64,000 bases of DNA, taken from Mesocentrotus franciscanus. Its lineage: Eukaryota > Echinodermata > Echinoidea > Camarodonta > Strongylocentrotidae. Position numbers and translations under genes: made by a program. Below the pieces are notes generated by a model, which saw nothing but the letters and a program-made list of their open reading frames with translations, had not been told where the DNA came from and ran no database searches. The DNA is taken from assembly GCA_037976565.1 (NCBI GenBank), contig CP137672.1, positions 38,290,672 to 38,354,671 of the forward strand, in the 5' to 3' direction. Positions within the stretch are counted from its first letter, which is position 1. The number at the start of each line of letters is the position of its first letter. Shown here in pieces: positions 1 to 12,286 of the stretch.

Positions 1-295
1 CATCCGTACAGCAATATAAATGTTTTGCTCGAAATACCCGAAACAAAAATCGCTCTTAAAAATCACCTGATTGAAGTACGCCCGTGATATTTGGCAGTTT
101 TAACCTTTGATTTATTTACAACATGTTATAATTTTTGAAAATCGGAGTGGACTTGGGCTTTAAAGCCTCTCTCCGTATAATGAAGCAATTTATACAATTT
201 ATATAATGAAGCAATTTATACCGAGGAATAGTACCACTGTCACTAATAGATAATATAGCGAAACGTAATTAATACTGTATTTTTATAGCTGAGCA

Positions 296-3200
296 TCACA
301 GTTCGTTGTACCTTCCACTGCCTTTTAAAAAAGCTACCACCTTTCCTACATATTCCTCGTTTCCTAGTAAATGACCTAGATTTGGATTTTTGGTCTTTAG
401 TGCTCTGTACATTTTCCTTCTTTGTCTTTCATATTTTGGGCATGATAATAAAAAGTGCTCAATTGTTTCTATCGTCTGGCATTCTACACATAGTCCAGTT
501 TCGTGTTTTCTAATTAGATATTTATAGTAATTCAGGTTACATTTACCAAGTCTGAATTGGTGAATTAATCTTTCATCCTTTCGGTTCAAACCTTTGATTT
601 TAAAAACATTATTTACATTTTTATTGATGCTATACAAGTGTCTTCCTTTCTCTGCTTTATCCCAGAGGCTTTGCCACATGGATTTGTAGTAAATGTCCGA
701 TTCTCTTATGAACTCACTTTTGCTTTGGTTTACCAGGAAGATGAGAACTTCCTGGGTTTACTATGATATCTGTGTGTTGTTTTTTCGAAGCTGGTTTTGC
801 CAACAAATCAGCTCGTTCGTTTCCTGCTAGGCCGCAGTGGGCTGGTACCCAGTCAAGGTTTACATCAATCCCGAAGGAATTAAATTTTTATAGCCAGTAA
901 TTTTTCGTATATCTCAACTATTATGCTGGATTCTTTCACATTCTTGATGGCTTCTAAAGCTGAGACTGAATCTGTTAAAATCACAACTGCAATTGGATGA
1001 TATTAATCTATCCATTCAAGTGCCATTAATATAGCTACCAGTTCTGCTCTCATGATGGATATATTAGATGTTTTAAAGCATTTACTTAAGCTTTGTTTTG
1101 GGATATAGTAAGCTGCTCCCGTATACCCTTCCTGTTGTTTTGAAGCGTCTGTATAGATTCTTAAACAGTAATTCCATTTTTCTTAATGACCTCTACAGCA
1201 TAATTTTTTATTCTATTGATGGGGAAAACTTCTTAGAAACAAAATCCTTTATTTCTGTAGATATACATGGCATCTTGTAGTGCCAATAAGGTTTAATCGT
1301 CATGCATTCAGTGAGTTTTTCAATATTCCCTATTTCCAAGTTCCTCAATCTTTTGACGAAAGGACCTTGGCCCATTTTCCAAGAGTACCTTTCATATTGC
1401 CAACACGGTAATAAGATTTTTTTGGTAGGATGGTTAATTTTAGCTGCATGTAAATAAAAATGATATTTATCAATAAACATATTCCTCCTGAGTTGCAATG
1501 GCATTTCCCCGCATTAAACTTGTAAAGCTTGTAAAGAAGTTAGATGAACTCCTCCAGTAATAATTTTAAGAGCCTGGAATTGTATGGTGTCTAATTTCTT
1601 TTTAAGAGAATTACTCGCGCCATCATAAGCTTCACTTCCATAATCTAACACAGAGCGGATTAAGCCTTTATAAACATAATGAAGTATTTCCGAGTTATTG
1701 CCCCATTTGGTACCAGCAATACACCTCATAAGATTAAGTCTTTTTGCATCTTATTAAAATTTCATTTATATGTTTACTCCACGTCAATCTCGAGTCGAAC
1801 CATACTCCAAGGAATTTGTATTCTTTTTCTAATTGAATACTTTTACTATATATCTGTAAATCAATATTTTTCTTTTCTTTTCTGCCGAATACTACAGCTC
1901 TCGATTTTGAGGATGAGAGATGCATACCCCATCTATCACACCATTTTTCAATTAAGCCTAGAGCCGCTTGTAACTTTTTTTGTACATGTGTCATATTTCT
2001 GTGCAAAAACCATATACATATGTCATCAGCATACAATGATATTTCTACAGTATCCTGAATTTGTCTAAGATCATTGATCATGAAATTAAAAATTAGGGGG
2101 CTTATCACGCTCCCTTGGGGTATGCCTATATTACATTTTTTCTGTTCTGACATGAATGCATAAATCCATTTTAAAATCTTACCTGTGAAACCTTGATGAT
2201 ATAATTCGTAAACTATACCTTGTCTCCATACTTTGTCGTACGCCTTCTCTAGGTCAAGAAATATCACAACTGTATATTCTTTATTTGCTATTCCTTTGTG
2301 AATATCTGTTTCTAATTTAATTAAATGGTCAGTTGTACTTCTATTCTTCATAAATCCCGATTGTATGGGAGTAATAATATCCTCTCTCTCGATATACCAT
2401 GTGAGTCTGTTTTTCACAAGTCTTTCCATTAGTTTACACAGTGTTGGGGTTAGAGAGATTGGGCGGTAAGACGACGGGTTTGAAGCATCTTTTCCTTTTT
2501 TTAATGTCGGAATTTGAATAGCCTCAGTCCATTGGCTAGGCAATATACCTCTATTCCATATTCCATTGTATAGTTCTAAGATCATTTTGATTTCTTCCGG
2601 GAGATTGCTTATCATCTTGGAATGAATGCCATCTTTCCCTGGAGCAGTGTTTTTTAATTCTAATAGAGCACTATTAAGCTCACTAAGGCGGAAATCTTCA
2701 TTTAATACATTTTCCTCGTGGTTTTGCATGTTATTTATTATTTCTAAAAGTTTGTTTTCACTTTCTTTTCTCTTGACTACTTCTGCTTTCCCTATAGCTA
2801 AATCTAGAGAGTTAAAAATGTTCAAAAACATATTTGCTTTTTCAGTTGCTGTTTTACCAATTACCTTTCCAGCTTCCATAATCAAATTTGGTATTGATTG
2901 GTTCGTACTTTTTATGTCTTTGATCTTTTTCCACACGGCACCAATGTCAGCCGTCCGATTAAACTTCCTACAATAATCTCTCCAATATTCCCTTTTGCTT
3001 TTCGGATAACTAATTGTGTAAATCTTTTTTCTCCATATAAATCTGAAAATCCTCATATTGGTGAGTTTTATACATGAAACGATTTTTGCAGCGTTTCTAA
3101 TTTTGACCGATTCTGTACATTCCTTCGTCCACCAATGTACCGGTTGCCTCGCTTTATGCTCGGTACTTACTTTTTGGTTAATTTGTCTATGGAGATGAGA

Positions 3201-4049
3201 ATAATGCTTATTAGAATATCATACTTACCTTGCAGGTCTGTTTCCTGGTATTCCTTTTTGCAGTCCTTTATTTGGTTCTTTATCTCCCTTTTATACAGTT
3301 TCCAATCAACATTATTTAAAGAACTTCTTGCAAAAACCTTGTATTTTCGTACTTTTCAAATTTTCCCTCTTTTGGGGGGTTCTTTGAAACAAAAGGCAAA
3401 TCAAAACTGATTAAAAAGTGGTCACTTCCAAAATTTTGTTTCTGTACAGACTATCTGCTAAGTTTTGCTAGTTCTTTGGTCATAAATGTTAAATCTAGGC
3501 AGGAGAAACGACCTGTGTGGGGTCTATCCTTGTCGAGGTACCTTCGTTAAGAAGCACAAGATCATATTTATGCATAAATTCTTCCACTATCCTCCCGTTC
3601 GCGTCTATGTCCTTACTACCCCATATTGGATTGTGAGAATTAAAATCCCCACAAATTATCACTTGATTCTTACAATACAATATCATTTCGTCGAGCGCTG
3701 GTGCCGCAATTTTTTTGCAAGGGTTATAAAAGTTGACTAGTGAAAAGATGTGATTATGCATAAATATATCTATAATTTGGTATTCCTGATTATCTGGTGT
3801 TTTTATCACTTGGAAAGTAACTGACTTATGTATATAAAATGCTAAGCCTCCTCTCCTATTTTTTCTATTCTTTGCTATCAACGTGTAATCTGGAAAACTG
3901 ATGATATTGTAATCATCGTACCAGGTTTCCTGTAGGCAAATAATACTTGGCTTTTCTTCTTCACTTATCGCGCTTTTAATTATTTTGGTATAAAATTCAA
4001 AGCCATGAGCGTTCATAGATTGAGCATTCCACTGAAACACTTTACCCAT
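296..4049 (-). pseudogene. LINE ORF2: endonuclease, reverse transcriptase, RNase H; broken
   Basis: The endonuclease part (4049-3495) shows QWNAQS, the catalytic-Glu motif CLQETW, RGGLAFYI and GDFNSHNPIWG. It ends in a stop at 3495, and no open frame joins it to the RT. The RT part (3056-1734) shows SSYRPISLTPTLCKLMER, the palm motif VVIFLDLEKAYDKV, IPQGSVISPLIFN and the catalytic SLYADD. Further frames continue at 1729-1514 and 1504-1208. RNase H is visible as MRAELVAILMALEW, TDSVSALEAIK and WVPAHCGLAGNERADLL (about 1050-785). The last open stretch (679-296) carries CVECQTIETIEHFLLSCPKY, a CCHC-like zinc motif common at the end of such proteins. At least four breaks are present. Confidence 0.88.
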
Positions 4050-4165
4050 GATCGAGCATAATGCAAATTATATTTGGACATGAAAGTGACAATTGAATAA
4101 TAATTCTGTAAAAAATTGGTATGTACAATAGTCATCAAGTATGACAGGAATATAGATGAGAGATA

Positions 4166-4233
4166 GACAGAAAGAAAGAAAGAAAGAAGAAAAGAAAGAA
4201 AAGAAAGAAGAGAAGAAAGAAGGAAAGAAAGAA
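4166..4233. repeat. GAAA/GAAG-rich simple repeat
   Basis: Purine-only low-complexity run of gaaag/gaaa units between LINE ORF1 and ORF2 on the plus strand. It probably expanded after insertion of the LINE. Confidence 0.85.
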
Positions 4234-4428
4234 AGGTGCCAGGGAAGGCTAAGGCGTTGGCTAAAAGATGTTGGAGGCCCACGCCTATACTCCGTAACTA
4301 TTTTAACCTTTCATGAATCATTTCTGGGTGTATGGTTTGTACACCCAGGCAGCAATGTGCTGCTTCTCGAATTCTGTTCGAGTTTGATGTTTCCTTTTCC
4401 ATATTATTAATCACGAATACAATAAATG

Positions 4429-5748
4429 CTAAAAATCTACACTGTTTACAGTTATTTGAGGATGTTCCTCTTCTATCTTTGCTCGAGGACCTCGATCCGA
4501 TTCGGGAATCTGGTCTCTCTCATTGAATTTTACTCTTTCATTTCTTTGGGCAGGCTTGCTATTTCTTTCTGTCTCGGTGGAGACTGCTTGTTCAGCCTGG
4601 GGTTTTGCTCTTTCGTTTCTTTGTGTAGGCTTGCTATTTATTTCTGTCTCTCTAAAAGCTACTTGTTTAGCCTGCATTTGAACAGGATTCTTCGTTTCGT
4701 GAAACCTTTTTGTTGCAGTGGCGTATGAAATTTTTTCGCTTTGTGTAATAGCGTGTATTTTTACAGCATCTTAGTACTTGGCGCAGCCTAGATAAGCCGC
4801 CGAGTGGTTTTGTTCACATCGACAGCACTTTGGGGTTTCTTTGTTTTGACATTCATTGAATGCATGCTCTCCTCCACATCGCACACAGCGTGCTTTGGAA
4901 TGGCAACCATCAGCCACATGCCCGAATCGTTGGCATTTAAAACAGCGTGGTACTTGTGGCACGTATTCATAAACTTTGTACTTCTCAAAGGCAAAAAAGA
5001 GTTCTGTTGGAATTTCTTTTCTTTCAAATGTCAGTAAGACTGACCTTGTGTCTTTCATTTCCCCGTTGATTTTTCTTTTTGAATCTCTTTGCATGAGTTA
5101 CTTTATCCTTCTTTAACCATTCCAACAACTCTTCTTCTTGAACTTCAGGATTTACTCTTATTACTGCTTTTTTCTTGTATTCGTTTGGGTTATATGGCGT
5201 AACCTTTACTGTTTTTCCTGCAAAATCTATAACGTTTTTCAGTTTCGCTACTTGTTTGGCATCTTTACATATAATTTTCAAACTTTTCCTTCTTCTTTCT
5301 ACTTGGACTTGTCCTATTTCTTGATGTAAAAATTTCGCCATTTTTGTTGGAGTAATTTGTGCTATATTGTTGTTTACTCCTTCGACTATTACAATTAGAT
5401 CTATTTCTTTGGTACTCAGTATTTTCTCTTTTCTTTAGGAGATTCTACAAAGGTGCTACTAGTTCTTGGTCTCTTTCTCTCTCTCTCAGTATTCCTACTC
5501 GTTCTTCCTCTATGAGATATGAAGGTCTGCCAACCAGTCCCGCCCTCCTCATCCGTTGTTTCTCCTCCCCCTCCTATTTCCATCACTGTTTCATTTCCAG
5601 TTCTTTTCTCGGGACTTCTAATATGCCTATCCCTTGTATTATCTATCTTAAGTATTGGTGACAGTGGTCCCGATCCTGACTGGGTGCTTTGGCTACAAAT
5701 AGCCGTGGCAAAAGTTTCGTATGCCTCCTCTCCCGAGGATTCCGCCAT
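4429..5748 (-). pseudogene. LINE ORF1, gag-like with CCHC zinc knuckles, frameshifted
   Basis: Retrotransposon nucleic-acid-binding protein. It starts at ATG 5748 (MAESSGEEAYETF) with a charged, low-complexity N-terminus. The frame changes near 5425, where the sequence continues as LSTKEIDLIVIVEGVNNN, and again near 5050-5095. The 5094-4771 segment carries the zinc knuckles: CFKCQRFGHVADGC is a clean CX2CX4HX4C, followed by CVRCGGEHAFNEC and CCRCEQNHSAAYLGC. A Gln/Glu-rich tail follows (4677-4429). Because of the frame changes no full-length protein can be made. By homology the intact protein would coat the LINE RNA. Confidence 0.8.
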
Positions 5749-5760
5749 TGTAATGATTAA

Positions 5761-7911
5761 ACTAGCCTAGCATTAATTTTATAGAGGCCAAATATTATTC
5801 AGTTGGTTATTATTATCTGTTAATATGTGGAATGAAAAGTGCAAAGAAAAAACGATTTGGCCAGGTCTTACCCCAGGTGCAAGTAACTAAAATATACCAG
5901 ATCGCCTCAAATATTCACGGTCCCTGAAGAGGATATCAAGTTGAAGGGCAGCCTCTTGAGGTCCACGTGGCAAGGGTGGCTCGTTTGAATTTCCCGCCAC
6001 TTTCCCCGGGATGACTCCGCGGCTCGTTCTCTGAGTGTCCGCTCTTTCTTCCTAAAAATGAGTCGCCATTCAGTTAACGTGCAGACTGTGCAGACTGTGC
6101 ACACTCATACAGGTCTATCTAGCGCTATCTAGCGTGGACTGCTACGTGGACATCCTTTTAAGGCACTGTCGGGCACTGACAACTTGACTTAAAAGGATTA
6201 CTAACAATTTCCTCATGTCCACGTATCTTGAACTTTGAGGGGAAGTCGTGCCCGATATTACATTGTTTTGAATGATTTTATGAACAGAAAAAAAATAAAC
6301 ACATTAAAGAAAGTTTGAGGAAAATCAAATGACAATAATAAAGTCATGAATTTTTAAAGTTGTAATCAATCAAATGCATGAGGACGTGGATGAGGATGGT
6401 AGATTCCTTAAAAAGCCTTGTAATATTATTATCTTTTTAAAGAACGTCTCATCAAGTAAGACATGACAGTTCTATTGAAAAAAGATAATCCACCAACTGT
6501 AGCTGCTAAAATGATAAATTTCTATTAAGATTTTGACCATAGCTTAATTGGAGGGAACATGTATGTTCTGTATATATTTTATGCACAGACCTATTCCACA
6601 CATACGTAACAGAGTGTAAGATGCCTTTACATTAATGAATATAATTTGACTTTACATTACATTGCATGTAACAGCAACAAAAACATGCAGTAAAACATGA
6701 TGCAAACAATCTAAGTTTATAAACATGTTGCCAATTTGCCTCAGTATTCAAATATCAAGCATTTTCGAGTAAGGATCCAACAATTTGAATTCCATATATT
6801 TGATGCAATCGACTGCAAATATATTAATTTAATCGATGGGTTGTCTACTTCCTTTTCTTGGCGCATTAAACAAGTATATATACATGTACATGTATCTCAC
6901 AAGATAATATAGGGCAAAATGTCTGTAATTATCAAAAGATTTCATTTTCAGAGAAATCCTTTAGTTAGTTTTTTTGGTTTTCTTCAATATTTTGCAATTA
7001 ATTTGTTCCCTTGTGTTTCATTGTTTTCTGATATTTCACACAAGTGGATACGTTTATCCTATTATGAATGTTAATCTCCACTTTTTTGCAGGATATATTC
7101 GCCTCTGCCGTATAGATCATGGACAGTACCATGCACCATTGCATAGATTGTCTGATACAGGATATATATTTATGGACCTACTACGATCCATGCTATATAT
7201 TGTTTCCTTTTTTTACATGCTGTATCAAGCCTGCATACATGTTTATGTACAGTACTACAGACTCTCAAGTTGACCACAAGTGGTAAAAGTGAGTATAAGC
7301 TTAAATTATAGCCAGAAGCAAAAGAATAGTAAGCCCGTGGATGGATGCCATTTCACGTCAGAACCACACAGATTTTTGTAAGGTGATATACCAGTATAAT
7401 AGCAGGTAAGAAACATAATCTGTGTTTCAATGTCAATAGCGTTGGACGAAGACACCAAAATGTGGGTAGTTAAATCCTGGGTCAACATGGCGTTTCAATT
7501 AAGGCTACAATCTTAACAACATGATCTCGCCTTTGCCTTAAAGCTTTCAAAATGGTTAGGAATGTACAAATCATCTGCAGAAAAGTACACTCTTTGAGTG
7601 CTGTTGCGATCCGTCACGTCAGAAATTCTGTCCATCAAAACATGCAGCCGTCTAGATTGAGTAGATACAGCACAATGAGAAGTTTAATTAGTGAATAGAT
7701 GCGAGGAAAGTACGTTCCGAACCGATGAAGGGAGGGGGCAAACTGCTCCCCTCAATCCCCAAACAAATTTTAAACCAAGAAAAACAAATGGGGAAAATGG
7801 CTTTTCAGTAAGGTGAGGAAATGATTTCTTTAAATACCGTGAAAACATAACTTAATTATGGACACTTTCTCAACATTTTTCTGCTCGGCCGCAAGGCAAC
7901 TTATCAAATCG
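5761..7911. other. Non-coding AT-rich DNA, no gene seen
   Basis: No ORF here has recognisable protein similarity. The first few hundred bases (to about 6130) may be the 5' untranslated part of the LINE. A short imperfect inverted repeat sits at 6143-6226: tacgtggacat...ccttttaag facing cttaaaagg...atgtccacgta. The rest is AT-rich with scattered atgtacatgta motifs. Confidence 0.5.
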
Positions 7912-8624
7912 TAAGCGCGTAGCTAGGATTTAATTTTAGGGGGGGGGGCGGTAGTGAGCACGCGAAGCGTGCGAATCACTTACAGAGCGCGCTAAGTGCT
8001 CTCCCTAGGGGGTGGGTGCAGGGAGGGGGGGGGGTTCCATCAAATTAATAGAGAGAGATGACGATTCGTTGTACCGTTCTCGATTCTTACTTCTTGTCTG
8101 AATTAAGTTTCCCCCCTCCCTCGCGAAAGCTTTGAAATTTCATTAAATTTATTATTACAGAAAGAAGACGATTCGTTGTACCGTTCTCGACTCTTAATCC
8201 TTGTCTGAATTCAGTATCCCCTTTATCGCGCGAAGCGCGAAAGCTTTGACGTTTCATTTAATTTATTATTAGAGAAAGAAGTCGATTCGTTGTACCGTCC
8301 TCGACCCTTAATCCTTGTCTGAATTGAGTTTCCCCCTCCGCGCGATGCGCGAAAGCTTTGACGTTTCATTAAATTTATTATCGAAGAAAGAAGACGATTC
8401 GTTGTACAGTTCTCGACTCTTAATCCTTGTCTGAATTCAGTTCCCGCGCGTAAGCTTTGACGTTTTATTAAATTATTAGAGAAAGAAGACGATTCGTTGT
8501 ACCATTTTCGACTCTTGTCTTTGTCTGCTCCTTTTTCTTCCTATACGTCCTCTCCCTTTTTTCTCTTCTCTCTCTCTCTCTCTCTCTTTTGACCGCCCCC
8601 ACCGCCCCCCTGGCTACGCGCCTG
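7912..8624. mobile_element. hAT-type non-autonomous DNA transposon, copy 1
   Basis: The ends are inverted: TAAGCGCGTAGC on the left and GCTACGCGCCTG on the right, which fits a CAGGCGCGTAGC terminus. The 8-bp direct repeat TCAAATCG flanks both ends (7904-7911 and 8625-8632). An 8-bp duplication and a CAGGCG-type terminus are hallmarks of hAT elements. The interior holds about four copies of a unit of roughly 120 bp containing 'acgattcgttgtaccgttct' and 'gcgaagcgcgaaagctttgac'. No transposase is present. A related copy with its own 8-bp duplication is at 28646-28929. Confidence 0.85.
8040..8510 (+). repeat. Internal tandem repeat of the hAT-type element (about 120-bp unit)
   Basis: The phrase 'gacgattcgttgtaccgttctcgactctt' recurs at about 8060, 8168, 8282, 8394 and 8487, each time followed by 'gtctgaatt' and a 'gcgaaagctttga...tttcatt' block. 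The units vary in length because of indels. The same units recur in reverse orientation at 28.7 kb and near 44.7-45.1 kb. Confidence 0.85.
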
Positions 8625-8914
8625 TCAAATCGTGATGATATGAATAGATTATGAAACTAAACTATAATTTTTTTTTTAATAGAGACAAAAAAGTAGTTCA
8701 CCTAAATTCTAAGAAGGTAAACTCCAGCAGACATTGTAAAAGAACATTGTATGACTTCACTACTAAATAATGAAACTGCGAATCATCAACAAGTAATATC
8801 ATATCAATTTTTAAAAATCATTGAATTGAAGAATTTTGAAGTGTCCATTCCAATCTGTATAGGGCCCTAAACAATTAATTTCTCTGTGAAATACATTGAT
8901 GGTCATTGACTCGG

Positions 8915-10078
8915 ATGTACTCCATGGTTCTCCATTGGCTCAGATGTTCTCCATTGGCTCAGATGTTCTCCATTGGCTTAGATGTACTCCATGGTTCTCC
9001 ATTGGCTCAGATGTACTCCATGGTTCTCCATTGGCTCAGATGTTCTCCATGGTTCTCCATTGGCTCAGATGTTCTCCATGGTTCTTCATTGGCTCAGATG
9101 TTCTCCATCGTTCTCCATTGCCATTGGCTCAGATGTACCCCATGGTTCCCCATTTGCTCAGATGTTTCCATGGTTCTCCATTGGCTCAGATGTTCTCCAT
9201 GTTCTCCATTTGCTCAGATGTTCTCCATTGGCTCAGATGTTCTCCATGGTTGTCCATTGGCTCAGATATGTTCTCCATTGGCTCAGATCGATGTACTCCA
9301 TGGTTCTCCATTGGCTCAGATGTTCTCCATCGTTCTCCATTTGCTCTGATCTAACTCTCCATGGTTCTCCATTTGCTCAGATGTTCTCCATTTGCTCAGA
9401 TCTTCTCCATGGTTCTCCATTGGCTCAGATGTTCTCCATGTTCTCCATTGGCTCAGATGTACTCCATGGTTCTTCATTGGCTCAGATGTTCTCCATGGTT
9501 CTCCATTGGCTCAGATGTTCTCCATCGTTCTCCATTTGCTCAGATCTTCTCCATGGTTCTCCATTGGCTCAGATGTTCTTCATGTTCTCCATTGGCTCAG
9601 ATGTTTCCATGGTTCTCCATTGGCTCAGATGTTCTCCATGTTCTCCATTGGCTCAGATGTTTCCATGGTTCTCCATTGGCTCAGATGTTCTCCATTTGCT
9701 CAGATCTTCTCCATGGTTCTCCATTGGCTCAGATGTTCTCCATGTTCTCCATTGGCTCAGATGTACTCCATGTTCTCCATTGGCTCAGATGAACTCCATG
9801 TTCTCCATTGGCTCAGATGTACTCCATGGTGCTCCATTGGCCCAGATGTTCTCCATGGTTCTCCATGGCTCAGATGTTCTCCATTTGCTCAGATCTTCTC
9901 CATGGTTCTCCATTGGCTCAGATGTTCTCCATGTTCTCCATTGGCTCAGATGTACTCCATGGTTCTCCATTGGCTCAGATGTTCTCCATGGTTCTCCATT
10001 GGTTCAGATGTTCTCCATGGTTTTCTATTGGCGCAGATGTTCTCTGTGTTCTCCTTGGGTCAGATGTACTCCATGGTT
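8915..10078 (+). repeat. 29-bp minisatellite (about 40 degenerate copies)
   Basis: The unit is atgttctccatggttctcc followed by attggctcag, about 29 bp, itself built from three decamer-like 'ttctccat' sub-units. Copies of 19-20 bp that lack one sub-unit are interspersed, so the period alternates. The unit length is not a multiple of three and no copy holds a stop in any forward frame. All three frames therefore stay open for hundreds of codons and spell the same peptide cycle (...LHWLRCSPWFSIGSDVLH...). These open frames are a repeat artefact and should not be read as a gene. Confidence 0.92.
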
Positions 10079-10339
10079 TTTAAGAAAAGCAGATATAATA
10101 GACAAAAATGCAGGGCCATGACCACCGTTGTCTGTTACAGACCTGGGACTTGATGATGATAATTCTATCCCATTCTTTTTTTTTCCTCGCCATTTCCCTC
10201 CTCCTTAGTCTCTGTCTCTTTCTCTTTCTCTCCTTAAGGATCTTGACATTGCTGTATCATTTGATGATATTGTGCTTTAAATCCCATCAACTTCGGTGCA
10301 ATGCGATATCGAATATTCAAGGCAAACTATTGCAGAGAC

Positions 10340-10839
10340 NNNNNNNNNNNNNNNNNNNNNNNNNNNNNNNNNNNNNNNNNNNNNNNNNNNNNNNNNNNNN
10401 NNNNNNNNNNNNNNNNNNNNNNNNNNNNNNNNNNNNNNNNNNNNNNNNNNNNNNNNNNNNNNNNNNNNNNNNNNNNNNNNNNNNNNNNNNNNNNNNNNNN
10501 NNNNNNNNNNNNNNNNNNNNNNNNNNNNNNNNNNNNNNNNNNNNNNNNNNNNNNNNNNNNNNNNNNNNNNNNNNNNNNNNNNNNNNNNNNNNNNNNNNNN
10601 NNNNNNNNNNNNNNNNNNNNNNNNNNNNNNNNNNNNNNNNNNNNNNNNNNNNNNNNNNNNNNNNNNNNNNNNNNNNNNNNNNNNNNNNNNNNNNNNNNNN
10701 NNNNNNNNNNNNNNNNNNNNNNNNNNNNNNNNNNNNNNNNNNNNNNNNNNNNNNNNNNNNNNNNNNNNNNNNNNNNNNNNNNNNNNNNNNNNNNNNNNNN
10801 NNNNNNNNNNNNNNNNNNNNNNNNNNNNNNNNNNNNNNN
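10340..10839. other. Assembly gap (500 N)
   Basis: Exactly 500 N, a conventional scaffold-gap length, so the true size is unknown. It sits just beyond the 29-bp minisatellite. Confidence 0.99.
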
Positions 10840-11050
10840 AGAGACAAAAAAAAACAAAAAAACGACAGGGTCAATGTATACAAAATGAAATTAGATGGTT
10901 AAAATGGGCCCTAGAATGGATTTACGGTTGTCTGTAATGAAACACATATTGTATTCAGTGTACAAAAGGAATCATGAGACCATTACACACAATTAACGAC
11001 AAAGTATGGCATGGAAGAAATATACCTACATCCATGCAGATCCAACTTAA

Positions 11051-12286
11051 AGGCCAGGTTCATTGAAATTTGGAAAAAAGGCAAATCACACCTCTACAGA
11101 TTGCTGAGAACATTAACAAAATGACTAAAGTACTTTTAAAGCCCTCACTATTGTGAGGAATAAATTAATTGCAATTTGATACCCTTTCCAAAACCCACTC
11201 ACAAAGTGAAATGACGGCGTTATTTACATGCGATAAAATGACGTCACATTATGAACAACCTGCAATCACACATTCGGGACAATGTTGGATACCCATTGCA
11301 ATTTTTAGATATGGGTTAACGTTGTTTGTATATTTACCGCCAGTTGTGATATTTCCTTTATTTTAGGCACTTTGAATGAGATACACTGAATAAATAATAC
11401 TTTCTACAAATGTGTATTCGATTTTTATGTAATTTCCGTCACATTTGACCATAAAAATCAGGAAAATAATCACATATTCTGAGGGCAGCTCAGCGTGTAT
11501 GTGTCGGATCTGGGAGTGCCTAGGACATTTTGCATGCTGAACTAACGACTCTTCTGGGGCAAAATATGCGACAAGTTTACATATAATTGTCCAAATATTC
11601 ATTACGAAAATGTCTGATTAGGCCGATTAGTTTAGATTTTTTATAGATAAATGGGGAAAGTGGAAGTCGAGAGAAGACTTAGATCAGTCCGGTTCGCGAT
11701 TCACAGCTAGCTCGATCAAGCGCCGGGCCGGCTGGCCTGGCTGTGATATGCGGGCTCATGTAGATACGCAGCGACTGCGGCTGCCCCGACAGCTTGTGCT
11801 TGTCCATCGACTTCGGCAAAATCTTCCAGATCTTCTTCTAGGTCTAGATCTCCCAAATCTCCATTGTCGTTGTCGCTGTCCGAGGTACTTCCTTCTTCTA
11901 TCTCCTCAAAACTCAAATCAAGTATGCTTTCGTCCATATCGATATTTTCAGGGTGACTTTGATGAAGGTAAACAACGTTGGGTAAGAATGGGTACGGTCC
12001 TCAAGAGTCAATGCAATACATGTGAATTGCACGCAAACTGCATCGCGCACCGATCAGCTGAGCGGCCCATTGTATTAATTGTTCATTGTGCTACGTCACT
12101 CAAAAATCAACTGACTTACGATGTTTTCGGGGTCTCGAGTGGGGTGATATTTCGTCAAGTTTAATCAACTTTTATAATTTTCGCACGAATTTACAAGTTA
12201 CACAAATGTGATAGTTTTACTCAGTGTAATGTTCTGATTACAATGATACCAAATTCAGTCGATTTCAAAATCAATGAACCTGGCCT
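11051..12286. mobile_element. TTAA-flanked DNA transposon relic (Kolobok/piggyBac-like)
   Basis: A perfect 16-bp terminal inverted repeat, AGGCCAGGTTCATTGA, begins at 11051 and is mirrored at 12271-12286. TTAA immediately flanks both sides (11047-11050 and 12287-12290). TTAA target duplications are used by piggyBac and Kolobok elements. The AGG start favours Kolobok, but this is inference. Length is about 1.24 kb, too short for a transposase. It contains one acidic ORF on the minus strand (11937-11716). Confidence 0.8.
11716..11937 (-). CDS. Small acidic ORF inside TTAA-flanked element (possible transposase N-terminal remnant)
   Basis: A 73-codon frame starting MDESILDLSFEEIEEGS, then an Asp/Glu/Ser stretch (SDSDNDNGDLGDLDLEEDLE) and an Ala-rich end. 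It shows no catalytic motif. Its location in the middle of a TIR element suggests the first exon of an element-encoded protein left over after internal deletion. Acidic starts of this kind are common in transposon-associated proteins of marine invertebrates. A chance ORF is also possible. Confidence 0.35.
   Translation of the reverse strand: MDESILDLSFEEIEEGSTSDSDNDNGDLGDLDLEEDLEDFAEVDGQAQAVGAAAVAAYLHEPAYHSQASRPGA

Larger units (their letters stand above)
250..5760 (-). mobile_element. Decayed non-LTR retrotransposon (LINE), I-group
   Basis: Read on the minus strand, this stretch gives, in order, a gag-like ORF1 with zinc knuckles (about 5748-4429), an apurinic-type endonuclease (4049-3495), a reverse transcriptase (3056-1734), an RNase H domain (about 1160-750) and a C-terminal Cys/His zinc motif (679-296). 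RNase H after the RT, together with a multi-knuckle ORF1, is typical of the I group (I, Nimb and relatives). I cannot assign the exact clade. Several stops and frame changes break both ORFs, so this is an old, immobile copy. The 3' end lies near 100-290, with no clear poly(A). No target-site duplication was recognised. It is probably close to full length. Confidence 0.9.

Noticed and set aside
1679..2976. Plus-strand ORFs inside the LINE
   Set aside because: Antisense shadows of the reverse-transcriptase frame.
8896..10153. Long open frames of up to 379 codons
   Set aside because: They are the 29-bp minisatellite read in three frames. Composition and repetition explain the openness.
10108..10937. 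ORFs of 170-260 codons across 10340-10839
   Set aside because: They are almost entirely N from the assembly gap.
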